64,000 bases of DNA from DASQFQ01 sp963805525 (GCA_963805525.1 CAWDUT010000007.1:1240001-1304000), one strand, 5' to 3'; counted from the stretch's first letter, positions 33,615 through 42,523 are shown. The notes: generated by a model from the letters alone, not told the origin. Numbers and translations: made by a program.

Positions 33615-33665
33615 GAGGCCCTCCTCGGAGTTGATTCGGTCGTCCGGGTTGATCGCGGACCGCTC

Positions 33666-33690
33666 GCGATCTGTGACCGTCACAAATCGC
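33666..33690. promoter_or_regulatory. 25-bp near-perfect palindrome between peptide and ECF genes
   Basis: Left arm GCGATCTGTGAC (33666-33677), centre C, right arm GTCACAAATCGC (33679-33690); eleven of twelve pairs match. The core TGTGAC/GTCACA resembles CRP/FNR-type half sites but with a shorter spacer. It lies 51 bp from the peptide start and 35 bp from the sigma start, so it could control either or both. Confidence 0.6.
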
Positions 33691-33724
33691 GGCCGCGGCG
33701 CGATGATGGACACGAGGCAACAGC

Positions 33725-34270
33725 GTGGACACACGCACCGAACCCACCGACGAGGAGCTCCTCGCGTCGCATGAGACCGCCGCCTTCGGCCTGTTCTACG
33801 ACCGGCACGTGCGGAGGCTGCTCGGATACTTCCAGCGCCGCACCGGCGACCCGCAGGTCGCGGCCGACCTCACCGCGGAGACGTTCGCCTCGGCGATCGT
33901 CGCGCAGGAGCGCTACGTGCCCACCGGCGCGCCGGCGCTGTCCTGGCTGTACGCGATCGCCGGGCGCCGCCTGGTCGACTACCAGCGACGGGGAGCAGTC
34001 GAGCGCAAGATGCAGCGCGCACTCTCGATGGAGCGCCCGCAGCTGGCCGCCGAGGACGCGGCGATGATCCGGCTGCTCGCGGATGACGCCACGCTGTCGC
34101 TGCTCGCCGACCTGCCGCGCGACCAGCGCGAGGCCGTCACGGCGCACGTCATCGAGGGCGAGGACTATCCCGCGGTCGCGGCAGCAGCGCACACGTCGGA
34201 GGCCGCGGTCCGCCAGCGCGTCGCGCGCGGCCTTGGCACGCTCCGCCGACGGATGGGAGGGCGCGCATGA
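33725..34270 (+). CDS. ECF-type RNA polymerase sigma factor
   Basis: A 181-residue sigma factor. Region 2 covers residues 17-85 (AFGLFYDRHVRRLLGYFQRR, ADLTAETFASAIVAQERY, LSWLYAIAGRRLVDYQRRG) and region 4 residues 115-175 (LADLPRDQREAVTAHVIEGE, AAVRQRVARGLGTLRRRM). The start is GTG 33725. It overlaps the next gene by ATGA, and that product is a membrane protein with a soluble cytoplasmic N-terminus, the usual place of an anti-sigma factor. Promoter recognition sites cannot be deduced. The peptide gene and palindrome upstream suggest added control. Confidence 0.9.
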   Translation: MDTRTEPTDEELLASHETAAFGLFYDRHVRRLLGYFQRRTGDPQVAADLTAETFASAIVAQERYVPTGAPALSWLYAIAGRRLVDYQRRGAVERKMQRALSMERPQLAAEDAAMIRLLADDATLSLLADLPRDQREAVTAHVIEGEDYPAVAAAAHTSEAAVRQRVARGLGTLRRRMGGRA

Positions 34271-35328
34271 GCGACTTCGTCACCGAGCTGCGCCGCGAGG
34301 TCGTCGGGGCCCACGCGGCCCACCGGCACAGCTCCGCCCGGACCCGCCGCCGCCGCTGGCAGCCGGTGCTGGCCGGCGCGCTGGCGCTGGCGGTGGCGGC
34401 TGCCGCGATCGTGCTCGCCTACCGCTCGCTGCCCGCGCCCGAGCAGACCGCCGAGCCGCATGTCGTGAAGGTGCTGCGCATCGGCGGCGTCCCGAACGAC
34501 GCGGTGCTCGCCGCCGGCTCGCTGTGGGTCACAGACTTCGACGGCCACCAGGTCATCCGCATCGACCCCGTGCACCGGAAGGTGATCACGCGGATCCCGC
34601 TCGGCGCGGCGCCCAGCAACATTGCCGCCGGCGACGGGAGCGTGTGGGCACGCGGCCTGGCCGGGGATCTCACCCGCATCTGGCGCATCGACCCGGCGAC
34701 CAACCGCGTCGCCGCCCGGTTCGACGCCCAGTACGGCGGGGGGCTGGCTGTGAGCCCGGGATCCGTGTGGGTGCCGCGCCAGGACCAATCCGGCGCCTCG
34801 CTCCTTCGGCTGTCTTCGGCCACCGGGCGGCCCTCGCGCGAGATCTCGGCTGCCGGCGGTGTCGGGATCGCGTCGATCGGGCGTCAGATCTGGACCGTCA
34901 GAGGTGACGGCACGGTGGTGCGCGTCAACGCGCGCCGCGGTCGCGTCGAGCACGTCTGGCCCGGTCTGACGCCCGGCCTCGCCGTTGACAGAGACAACAC
35001 CGGGGCGATCGTCGCTGACACCGCCGGCGCGTGGATTCTCGGCACCCAGCAGTCGAAGATCTTCCGCCTCGAGGGCGACCGCATCGCGGGCACGCTCGAC
35101 ATCCCCGCGAACACCCAGCCGCTCCTCACGCATGCCGGCGGCGCGCTGTGGGTCGCCTCCCGGGACGACGAGCGCGGCCACTACCAGCTGTCGCGGATCG
35201 ACCCGGACCGCGGTGGCGTGACCGCAGTGGTCGACGTCGGCCGGCACCCCCCGCAGGCACTCGTTCCCGTCCGCGGCGGGTTGTGGGTCGTCGCCGGCGA
35301 CGGCACCGCCGTGCTGATCGACACCTGA
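34267..35328 (+). CDS. Membrane-anchored beta-propeller, putative anti-sigma partner
   Basis: A 353-residue protein with a short basic cytoplasmic segment (1-32), one membrane helix (residues 35-54, VLAGALALAVAAAAIVLA) and an extracytoplasmic beta-propeller made of about six YVTN/NHL-like blades (GSLWVTDFDGHQVIRIDP, GSVWARGLAG, GALWVASRDD, GGLWVVAGDG). It lacks the HxxxCxxC zinc motif of common anti-sigma factors. By position (ATGA overlap with the ECF gene) it should restrain the sigma factor or transmit an outside signal. The blades resemble those in the two large receptors to its right, which implies a shared origin. Confidence 0.8.
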   Translation: MSDFVTELRREVVGAHAAHRHSSARTRRRRWQPVLAGALALAVAAAAIVLAYRSLPAPEQTAEPHVVKVLRIGGVPNDAVLAAGSLWVTDFDGHQVIRIDPVHRKVITRIPLGAAPSNIAAGDGSVWARGLAGDLTRIWRIDPATNRVAARFDAQYGGGLAVSPGSVWVPRQDQSGASLLRLSSATGRPSREISAAGGVGIASIGRQIWTVRGDGTVVRVNARRGRVEHVWPGLTPGLAVDRDNTGAIVADTAGAWILGTQQSKIFRLEGDRIAGTLDIPANTQPLLTHAGGALWVASRDDERGHYQLSRIDPDRGGVTAVVDVGRHPPQALVPVRGGLWVVAGDGTAVLIDT

Positions 35329-35338
35329 TCAGCACGGC
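35308..35338. terminator. 12-bp perfect hairpin across the stop codon
   Basis: GCCGTGCTGATC (35308-35319) and GATCAGCACGGC (35327-35338) pair perfectly around a 7-base loop, with the TGA of the propeller gene at 35326-35328. It sits between two converging genes and may serve both. No T-run follows. Confidence 0.65.
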
Positions 35339-35363
35339 GAGCGGTCACCGTGTGAATCCAGAC

Positions 35364-38300
35364 TCAGCGCACCCACATCTGGTCGAAGAGCGGCCCCCAC
35401 AGCGGGTGGTACTGGTAGTTGCCGACCCGCTCGGCGGTGACGGTCGCGTCCTTTGCGTTGGCCAGCGGGACGATCGGCGCTTGCGCCGCCAGCCTGGCCT
35501 CGACGCGCCGCCAGCGCTCGATCGCCTCCGGGCCGCTCGCGACGGCGGCCCGCTCCATCGCGGCGTCGAGTTTCGGGTCGCAGAAGCGCGAGAGGTTCGT
35601 GTCGCCCGCGCAAGAGACGAGCGGCCGCATGAAGTTGTACGGGCCGGCGGAGTCGGCGACCCAGCCCCAGATCCCGAGCTGCGGGCGCGTGCGGGTGGCC
35701 TGCTGCGAGATCGGATACAGATCGGGGAACGTCCGCAGCCGGCCGTCGTAGCCGAGCCGGCGCAGGAGCGAGCGGAAGTAGCGGCCGACCGGCGCGAAGT
35801 TGCGGCTGACCCAGAACTCGATTCTCATGCCGCGCGTGCCCGACGCGGCGATGAGGCGCCGTGCGCGCGCCAGGTCGGGGGCGGTCCACGTGCCCGCGGC
35901 GTTGGGGTCGATCGTGAACGGGCAGGCCGGCGTGTAGCCCTGGAAGCCCGGCGGGAGCAGCTGACAGGTCGGCTGCTCGGTCTCGGAGGAGCCGCGCAGC
36001 CGAGCCACACGACCCCGGTCCACGGCGAAGTTCAGCGCCCGGCGCACGGCCACGTCGTCGAACGGCGCGGCGTGCACGTTCAGGAACACGTAGCCCGTCT
36101 CCGCGCCCGGGTCCGTGTGCAGCCGCGGCCCGTAGCGCGTCCGCACCTGCGTGGCGCCGAGCGCGTGGAGATCGACCCAGGCGAGGTCCACCGCGCCGCG
36201 GTCGACCGCCGCGAGCTGCGCGCGCACCGGGTCGTGGCGCACGACGATTCGGTCGGGGAAGCCGTCCGGGCGGTCGGGCGACCAGACTCGGAAGCGCGGG
36301 TTGCGGACCAGCGACCCGCCGCGGCGCGGATCCCACCGCTCGACCCGGTACGGCCCGGTGCCGGCGAGCGACCCCGTCTTGATGAACGTGCGCGGGCTGC
36401 CGGCCGGCACCACGAACGCGTTGACCAGCTTGTGCAGGAACTCGACGTCGCGCCGGCTCAGATGGATGGTCACCGAGCGAGCGGCGTCGTCGAGCTCGAT
36501 GCCGCCGGAGAGATCGCAGTGCGTCGCACGACAGCGGGACGCACCGCGGATCGGCAGGTAGTCGGAGAAGCCGAGCTGCGGTGCGTTCAGCTGGAGCATG
36601 CGCTCGATCGATGCGCGAACGTCCTCCGGCCGCACGGGGGCGCCATCGGAGAAGCGCAGCCCCGCGCGCAGCCGGAAGCGGTAGGTCCGGCCGTCCGCGC
36701 CGGGCTCGGGCAGCTCCTTCGCCAGGTCGGGCACGAGCGTCCCGCCCGCCGCGCCGCCCGCGCGCCGGTAGGCGACGAGGCCGTCATAGGCCACCGAGGC
36801 CAGCGGGTTGAGCCAGTCCGGGTCCATGAGCTCGGGCCCGACGTTCGCCGTGAGCGGTTCAGAGGTCACCCGCAGGGTGCCGCCGCGGTGCGCCGCGGCA
36901 GGCGCGAGCGTGGCTGCCCAGACCGTACCGCCGAGGACCGCCAGCCCGGCGGGGCTGCTCCCGACGTCCACCTCCTTGGTCACCCGCCGGCCGCGGCGAT
37001 CGAGCCGGATCACCTTCCCCGTCGCGCCGTCGGCAACCCACACGCCGTTGCCGTCGGCCGCCAGCGCACGCGGCTCGCGGCCGACGCGCACGGTCTCGGC
37101 GACCTCGCTGCGGGGGTCGATCCGGGACACGGTCCCGTCGCCGCGGTTCGCCACCCAGACGGCGCCCGCGCCGACCGCGACCGCGCTCGGCCCGTCGCCC
37201 ACATGGATGCTCGCGAGCGGCGCGCCCGAGCGCGGGTCGAGCCGGACGACGCTCGCGGTGGTGTCGCTCGCGACCCAGATCGAGCCGGCCCCGGCGGCCA
37301 GTGCCGACGGTCGCGCCTGGACCGCGATGGGCCTGCCGGGCTTTCCGCTGCGCGCGTCGATCCGTACCACCGTCGCGTCCACCGCGGAGGCGACCCAGAC
37401 CGCGCCGTAGCCCGAGGCGACCGCGACCGCGGCGTTTCCGACGCCGATGCGCCGCACGATCTTGTTCGTCGTCGGCGCGATCTGCGCGACGCTGCGGCCC
37501 TCACCGTCCGCGGCCCACAGCGAGCCGGCGCCGAACGCCAGGGAGGTCGGCTCACCGCCGACGTCGATCGTCACGACCTCGTCGCGCCCGCGGTCGATCC
37601 GCGACACGGTCCCGTCGAGCCGGTTGGCGACCCAGACCGAGCCGGCGCCGGTCGCTACCGCCTGTGGTCCGTGCCCGACCGCGTACTGGGCGGTGATCCG
37701 GCCGCTGCCGCGGTCGATGGCGCCGACGGCATCCTCGTCGATGCGGGGCAGGCCGTCCGGCTCGAGGACGCGGATGAGGCCGGAGGCGAGGATGCCGGCG
37801 AGCAGCAGCGCGCCGGCGGCTACGAGTAGCCCGCGCCGGTGGCGCGGCGGCGGGCGCGGCGCCGACGTCGCGGCCCGCGCCGGCGGCGCGAGGTCGAGCG
37901 CCGGATCCTGCGCGAGCACCTGCTCGTGCAGCTCGCGCAGCTCTGCCCCCGGCTCGACCCCGACCTGCTCGACCAGCGTCGAGCGGGCCTCGCGATAGGC
38001 CTCCAGGGCCTCCGATTGCCGACGAGCTCGGTAGAGCGCGAGCATCCGCTGGGCGTGCAGGTGCTCGCGTAATGGATTCGTGGCGACGAGCGCGTCGAGC
38101 TCGCCGATCACCTCGGCATGCCGCCCGGCCGCGAGGTCCGCGTCGATCGCGGACTCCGAGGCACGCAGCCGCAGCTCCTCGAGGCGGCGGATCTCGGGAG
38201 CGGCGAACGGTTCGTCGGCGACGTCCTCCAGCGCGTCACCGTGCCAGAGCGCCAGCGCGTCGCGCGGGCGGTCCTGCTCCACGAGCCGTTCCGCGCGCGT

Positions 38301-38594
38301 GGCGTCCACCTCGTCCTCGCCCAGGTCGAGCTGGTAGCCACGACCGTGGGTGACGATCGCCGCGCCGTTGCCGCCCAGCAGCGGCCGCAGGTGAGAGACG
38401 TAGAGCTGGAGCATCTTCGTCGCGCTCGCCGGCGGTTCCTCGCCCCACAGGCCCTCGATCAGCGCGTCGGTCGGCACCGTGCGGCCGGCGCGCAGGGCGA
38501 GCATCGCGAGCACCGCCCGCTGCTTGCGGGGGCCCAGCTCGACGGGCCCATCACCGAGCCGAAGCTCGACCGGACCCAGAAGCCGCAGATCCAC
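35364..38594 (-). CDS. Transmembrane SARP-type receptor: winged helix, BTAD, propeller, peptide-binding domain (copy 1)
   Basis: A 1,076-residue single protein. Residues 1-95 are an OmpR/SARP-like winged helix (LGPRKQRAVLAMLALRAGRT, THGRGYQLDL); 96-235 are the BTAD helical domain (EIRRLEELRLRASESAIDAD, REHLHAQRMLALYRARRQSE). A membrane helix is at 255-275. Residues 285-565 are a propeller with six or seven blades of the type GSVWVANRLDGTVSRID. From 570 to the end is a family-5 solute (oligopeptide) binding domain (LRAGLRFSDGAPVRPEDVRA, GTGPYRVERWDPRRGG). The expected topology puts DNA binding inside and ligand binding outside, a one-component receptor. GTG 38594 is the start. It is divergent from the small membrane protein at 38711 with SARP-like repeats between. 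Confidence 0.88.
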   Translation of the reverse strand: MDLRLLGPVELRLGDGPVELGPRKQRAVLAMLALRAGRTVPTDALIEGLWGEEPPASATKMLQLYVSHLRPLLGGNGAAIVTHGRGYQLDLGEDEVDATRAERLVEQDRPRDALALWHGDALEDVADEPFAAPEIRRLEELRLRASESAIDADLAAGRHAEVIGELDALVATNPLREHLHAQRMLALYRARRQSEALEAYREARSTLVEQVGVEPGAELRELHEQVLAQDPALDLAPPARAATSAPRPPPRHRRGLLVAAGALLLAGILASGLIRVLEPDGLPRIDEDAVGAIDRGSGRITAQYAVGHGPQAVATGAGSVWVANRLDGTVSRIDRGRDEVVTIDVGGEPTSLAFGAGSLWAADGEGRSVAQIAPTTNKIVRRIGVGNAAVAVASGYGAVWVASAVDATVVRIDARSGKPGRPIAVQARPSALAAGAGSIWVASDTTASVVRLDPRSGAPLASIHVGDGPSAVAVGAGAVWVANRGDGTVSRIDPRSEVAETVRVGREPRALAADGNGVWVADGATGKVIRLDRRGRRVTKEVDVGSSPAGLAVLGGTVWAATLAPAAAHRGGTLRVTSEPLTANVGPELMDPDWLNPLASVAYDGLVAYRRAGGAAGGTLVPDLAKELPEPGADGRTYRFRLRAGLRFSDGAPVRPEDVRASIERMLQLNAPQLGFSDYLPIRGASRCRATHCDLSGGIELDDAARSVTIHLSRRDVEFLHKLVNAFVVPAGSPRTFIKTGSLAGTGPYRVERWDPRRGGSLVRNPRFRVWSPDRPDGFPDRIVVRHDPVRAQLAAVDRGAVDLAWVDLHALGATQVRTRYGPRLHTDPGAETGYVFLNVHAAPFDDVAVRRALNFAVDRGRVARLRGSSETEQPTCQLLPPGFQGYTPACPFTIDPNAAGTWTAPDLARARRLIAASGTRGMRIEFWVSRNFAPVGRYFRSLLRRLGYDGRLRTFPDLYPISQQATRTRPQLGIWGWVADSAGPYNFMRPLVSCAGDTNLSRFCDPKLDAAMERAAVASGPEAIERWRRVEARLAAQAPIVPLANAKDATVTAERVGNYQYHPLWGPLFDQMWVR

Positions 38595-38628
38595 CGTGAA
38601 CCGACCCTACGCCTGGTCGATCGCCGAG

Positions 38629-38658
38629 TAAACCGCGCGTAGACCGTCCATCTACCGC
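38629..38658. promoter_or_regulatory. Three octamers at 11-bp spacing, candidate SARP operator (module 1)
   Basis: TAAACCGC (38629), TAGACCGT (38640) and TCTACCGC (38651) start exactly 11 bp apart and share T-x-x-A-C-C-G. Characterised SARP regulators bind direct repeats with one turn of helix spacing. The site is 35 bp upstream of the receptor start and 52 bp before the small-protein ATG, so it could act on both. It is matched in module 2. Confidence 0.65.
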
Positions 38659-38710
38659 CGTCCGAGAGCTTCGTCGCGTCCACACCCGACCGCCTCGAAA
38701 GGAGGCCGTC

Positions 38711-38986
38711 ATGAAGGTCTCGCACCGCATCACCCGCCTGGTCCTGATCGCGCTCGCGGTCCTCGCCCTCGCCGCCCCCGTGGCGAGCGCCGTGCCGGCG
38801 TCGCGCGACGCGCAGCCCGCCGACCGCGTCGTCGTCGAGCCGCCCGTCGTGCAGAGCGTGGACAACGGGTTCGACTGGGCCTCCGCGGCGATCGGCGCCG
38901 GCATCGCCGGCGGGCTCGTCCTGCTCGTCGTGTGGGGCGGCGTCACCTACCGCCACCGCCACGAGCACATCGGCGTCGCGCACTAG
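38711..38986 (+). CDS. Small two-helix membrane protein with basic tail (copy 1)
   Basis: A 91-residue protein with a signal-like first helix (residues 8-27, TRLVLIALAVLALAAPVASA), a short external segment with VVVEPPVVQSVDNGFDWASA, a second helix near 60-80 (GIAGGLVLLVVWGGVTY) and the tail YRHRHEHIGVAH, which is rich in His. AAAGGAGG precedes its ATG at 38711, giving strong translation. It is 80% or more identical by eye to the protein at 42524. It faces the large receptor and is the likely output or accessory component; function is unknown. Confidence 0.75.
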   Translation: MKVSHRITRLVLIALAVLALAAPVASAVPASRDAQPADRVVVEPPVVQSVDNGFDWASAAIGAGIAGGLVLLVVWGGVTYRHRHEHIGVAH

Positions 38987-38996
38987 CGCGACCCCC

Positions 38997-39046
38997 GCTC
39001 GCCGTCCGCGCGGCCGCCCCTGCCCCGGGCGGCCGCGGCGGCGAGC
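38997..39046. terminator. Two-part hairpin after small protein 1
   Basis: Inner stem CGCGGCCGCC (39009-39018) with GGCGGCCGCG (39028-39037), outer stem GCTCGCCG (38997-39004) with CGGCGAGC (39039-39046), all perfect. It lies between the small protein stop and the stop of the second receptor and can end both transcripts. The same layout follows small protein 2. Confidence 0.6.
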
Positions 39047-39051
39047 ACACA

Positions 39052-42000
39052 TCACCGGACCCACATCTGGTCGAGCAGCGTGAAGTACAGGAAGTGGCTC
39101 TTGACGTTGCCGGCGCGCTTCGAGACGAGCACCGCCGAGCGCCGGTTGGTGAGCGGCACGGCGGCGGCGAGGTCGACGACGCGCCGGTCGGCCGCGACCC
39201 AGGTGCCCGGCTCCGCCGTCGGCGCGCGGAGCGCGCGATCGATGCGGCGGTCCAGCGCGCGATCGCACAGGCGCGAGAGGTTCTCGGCGTTGCCGCAGCC
39301 AAAGTTCGGCTCGATGAAATTTGCCGCCGCGAGGTAGTCGGCGCCCCACTGGGCGAGCCCCGTGGTGGCCCGCGTTGCCGGGACGTACACGTCGTAGTCG
39401 TTGAATGACTGGATCCGCAGCGTCGCCTTGAAGCCGAGCTGTCGGAGCAGCTTCGCGTAGTAGCGGGCGAGCCGGGCCTTGTAATCCGGCATGTGGATGA
39501 CGACGCGCTCACCGCTGCGGCCGGACGCCGCCACGAGCCGGCGGGCGTGCTCGAGGTCGGGGGCCGTCCACCCCCGGCCGGGCCCCGCGTTCGCGGTGTA
39601 GGGACAGTAGGGCGAGTAGCCGGCGAAGCCCGCCGGCACGATCTGGCAGGAGATCTGGCCGACCTCGTGGCCACCCGTAAGCTCCACCACCCGCTCGCGG
39701 TCGATGGCGAGGTTGATCGCCTGGCGCACGCGCCGGTCGTCGAACGGCCGGCGCCGCACGTTGAGGAACATCCAGTCCGAGGTCGGCTGAGGGGCGCTGT
39801 GGAGCCGCCCCGGCGACTGGGCCGCCAGCGCGCGGATGCGAGCCGCGCTGACCGAGCTGTTGAACGGGTTGGCCACGACGGTCACGTCCGCGTCGCCGCG
39901 CTGGACGGCGGCGATTTGCCGCTCCGTCGTCGGCTCCTTGTAGAGGCGGACCTCGATCCGGTCCGCGAAGCCGCTGCCGAACTGGCGCGCGGGCGTCGAC
40001 CGGAAGTGCGAGTTGCGGACGAGCGTGCCGCCCCGTGTCGAATCCCAGGCGGCGACGCGGTAGGGCCCGGTACCCGGTGGTGTGCGCCCGGTCGTCGCGC
40101 GCCGTGCGCTGTCGGCCGGCACCACGTACGCGAACGACATCGCGAGCTTGTGCAGGAAGTCCGTGTCGGGACGGGTCAGGTGGACGGTGATCGTGCGTGC
40201 CTGCTCGTCGGTCTCGATTCCGCGCGTGAGATCGCAGGGCGCACTCCCGTGCATGCACTGCCGGGCGCCGACGATGCCCCCGAACCAGGGCGGGAACCGC
40301 TGGGCCGGGAGGCGGTGGCGCGTGGCCTGCAGGAAGCGTTCCATCGAGGCCCGCACGTCCGCGGGGCGGACCGGCCTCCCGTCGGAGAAGCGCATCCCGC
40401 GCCGGAGCGTGAAGACGTAGGTCCTGCCGGCGTCCGTCGGCGCCGGTGCGCTCGTCGCGAGCGCGCCGACCAACGTGGTGCCGGCAGCGCCCTCGACGCG
40501 CCGGTAGGCGACGAGGCCGTCGTAGGCGAGCGAGCTGAGCTGCGGGGTTCCCCAGGTGGTGTACGCCGTCCAGTGCAGCCAGTCCATGGGGACGAGGCCC
40601 CCCGGCGCGTGTGGCACGAGGGCATACAGCGTGCCGCCGCGGTGCGCGGCGAGGGGCGCATCGGCGGCAGCCCACACCGAGCCGCCGGCCACCGCGACCG
40701 CCGACGGGCTGCCCCCGGTCTTCAGCCGCTCGATGACGCGAGGCCCGTGCGGGTCGACGCGGGTCACCGTCCCGTCATCGCCGCCGGTGACCCACACGCG
40801 GCCCTCCCCGACCGCGACCCCGGTCGGGTCACCCCCGATGCCGATCGCGCCCGCGACCGCGTTGGTGGCGGGATCGATCTTCGCCAGGGTGCCGTCATGA
40901 CGGTTGGCGACCCACACCGCCCCCTCGCCGACCGCCACGGCGCTCGGGCCGTTGCCGACCCGGATCGCAGGTTGGACGGCGCCGCTCCGCAGGTCGATGC
41001 GGGTCACCGTCCCGGCCTCCTCGCTCGCCACCCAGAGTCCCCCGGCGCCGGCGGCGATCGCGCTCGGGTTCGCGCCGACCCGGATCGTCTGGGTCACCCG
41101 GCCGCGGTCCAGGTCGACGCGGCGGACCCGCCCGTCGACGCCCGAGGCGACCCACAGCGCGCCGGGCGTCGTGGCCAGGGCGCGTGGCGCGTTGCCGACC
41201 TCGAAGGGCTGGACGACCTTGTTGGATCCTGGATCGACCTGCAGGACGTTGCGGCTGTCGCTGTCGGCCACCCAGAGCGAGCCGCCGCCAAACGCGAGCG
41301 CGGCGGGCGCGCCGCCGACCGGGATCGAGATCCGCTCGCCCCGCTCGCGATCGATACGGGTGACCGTGCCGTCGTCGGCGTTGGCGATCCACACCGACCC
41401 GCCGCCGCCCACGACGGCGCTCGGGCTCTTGCCGACCGCGTACTCGGCCGTGATGTGCCCGCTGTCCGGGTCGATCAGCCCGATGTGGTCTTCGGCGATG
41501 CCCGGCAGGCCTTCGTCGCCGAGCACGCGGATGAGCCCGAACGCGAGCAGGCCCGCGATCAGGAACGCGGCGGCGCCGAACAGCAGCTGCCGCGTGCGCG
41601 GCGGCGGCTCGTGCCCCGGCTCGGGCTCGTCTGGCTCGGGGAGGTCGAGCGACGGGTCGTGGGCGAGGATCGCGTCGTGGAGTCGCTGAAGCTCGGCGCC
41701 CGGCTCGACCCCGATCTCATCGACGAGCGCGTGCCGCGCGTCGCGGTAGGCCTCGAGCGCCTCCGACTGGCGGCCGGCGCGATACAGCGCGAGCATCCGC
41801 TCGGCGTGCAGGTGTTCGCGCAGCGGATACGCAGCGACGAACGCGTCGAGCTCCCCGACCACGTCGGCGTGGCGGCCCGCCTCGAGATCGGCGTCGATCG
41901 CGCACTCCGCCGCGCGCACCCGCAGCTCCTCGAGCCGGCGGATCTCCGCGGCCGCGAACGGCTCGTCGGTGAGGTCGGCGAGCGCGTCGCCGTGCCAGAG

Positions 42001-42345
42001 CGCGAGCGCGTCGCGCGGGCGCGACTCGCCCACCAGCCGCTCGAAGCGCACGGCGTCGACGTCGCGCTCGGGCAGCTGCAGCTCGTAGCCGCGGCCGTGG
42101 GTCACGATTCGAACGCCGTCGCCGTCGAGGACGCGTCGGAGATGCGACACGTAGTGCTGCACCATCTTCGCGGAGCTCGGCGGCAGCTCGTCGCCCCACA
42201 AGCCCTCGGCGAGACGGTCCGCCGACACCGTCCGGCCCGGCGCCAGGGCGAGCATCGCGAGTACCGCCCGCTGCTTGCGGGGGCCCAACTCGACGGGCCG
42301 ATCCCCGAGGCGAACCTCGAGCGGCCCCAACAGCCGCACGATCAC
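39052..42345 (-). CDS. Transmembrane SARP-type receptor: winged helix, BTAD, propeller, peptide-binding domain (copy 2)
   Basis: A 1,097-residue paralogue of the protein at 35364 with the same order: winged helix (LGPRKQRAVLAMLALAPGRT), BTAD (EIRRLEELRVRAAECAIDAD), a membrane helix near 258-278 (LLFGAAAFLIAGLLAFGLI), a propeller (GSVWIANADDGTVTRID, GSLWVADSDSRNVLQVDPGS, RVWVTGGDDGTVTRVDP), and a family-5 binding domain (LRRGMRFSDGRPVRPADVRA, GTGPYRVAAWDSTRGG). The DNA-binding half is much more alike between copies than the binding domain, so the two may read different ligands and related DNA sites. Start is GTG 42345. It is divergent from small protein 2. Confidence 0.88.
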   Translation of the reverse strand: MIVRLLGPLEVRLGDRPVELGPRKQRAVLAMLALAPGRTVSADRLAEGLWGDELPPSSAKMVQHYVSHLRRVLDGDGVRIVTHGRGYELQLPERDVDAVRFERLVGESRPRDALALWHGDALADLTDEPFAAAEIRRLEELRVRAAECAIDADLEAGRHADVVGELDAFVAAYPLREHLHAERMLALYRAGRQSEALEAYRDARHALVDEIGVEPGAELQRLHDAILAHDPSLDLPEPDEPEPGHEPPPRTRQLLFGAAAFLIAGLLAFGLIRVLGDEGLPGIAEDHIGLIDPDSGHITAEYAVGKSPSAVVGGGGSVWIANADDGTVTRIDRERGERISIPVGGAPAALAFGGGSLWVADSDSRNVLQVDPGSNKVVQPFEVGNAPRALATTPGALWVASGVDGRVRRVDLDRGRVTQTIRVGANPSAIAAGAGGLWVASEEAGTVTRIDLRSGAVQPAIRVGNGPSAVAVGEGAVWVANRHDGTLAKIDPATNAVAGAIGIGGDPTGVAVGEGRVWVTGGDDGTVTRVDPHGPRVIERLKTGGSPSAVAVAGGSVWAAADAPLAAHRGGTLYALVPHAPGGLVPMDWLHWTAYTTWGTPQLSSLAYDGLVAYRRVEGAAGTTLVGALATSAPAPTDAGRTYVFTLRRGMRFSDGRPVRPADVRASMERFLQATRHRLPAQRFPPWFGGIVGARQCMHGSAPCDLTRGIETDEQARTITVHLTRPDTDFLHKLAMSFAYVVPADSARRATTGRTPPGTGPYRVAAWDSTRGGTLVRNSHFRSTPARQFGSGFADRIEVRLYKEPTTERQIAAVQRGDADVTVVANPFNSSVSAARIRALAAQSPGRLHSAPQPTSDWMFLNVRRRPFDDRRVRQAINLAIDRERVVELTGGHEVGQISCQIVPAGFAGYSPYCPYTANAGPGRGWTAPDLEHARRLVAASGRSGERVVIHMPDYKARLARYYAKLLRQLGFKATLRIQSFNDYDVYVPATRATTGLAQWGADYLAAANFIEPNFGCGNAENLSRLCDRALDRRIDRALRAPTAEPGTWVAADRRVVDLAAAVPLTNRRSAVLVSKRAGNVKSHFLYFTLLDQMWVR

Positions 42346-42439
42346 CGTGGCGCGACCCTAGTGGGAGCGGTTACACGAGTAAACCATTGACGATTTCCTG
42401 ACTGAACGTCAGTAGATCGGGCCCCGGTCGAGTCGCGCG

Positions 42440-42469
42440 TAGACCGGAAATAGACCGGCTGTCTACCGC
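42440..42469. promoter_or_regulatory. Three octamers at 11-bp spacing, candidate SARP operator (module 2)
   Basis: TAGACCGG (42440), TAGACCGG (42451) and TCTACCGC (42462) repeat at exactly 11 bp. The third unit is identical to that of module 1 and the first two match its middle unit except at the last base. GTAGAC (42439-42444) and GTCTAC (42461-42466) also make an inverted repeat around the middle. The site lies 95 bp from the receptor start and 54 bp before the small-protein ATG. Confidence 0.65.
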
Positions 42470-42523
42470 CCTCCGACAGCGTCATCGGCGTCAATCCCCC
42501 GACCGCCTCGGAAGGAGGCCGTC

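Noticed and set aside
39493..42390. A long plus-strand open frame opposite receptor copy 2
   Set aside because: Shadow of the receptor gene; composition is Arg/Asp/Gly-rich with no motif. The receptor on the other strand has clear domains throughout.
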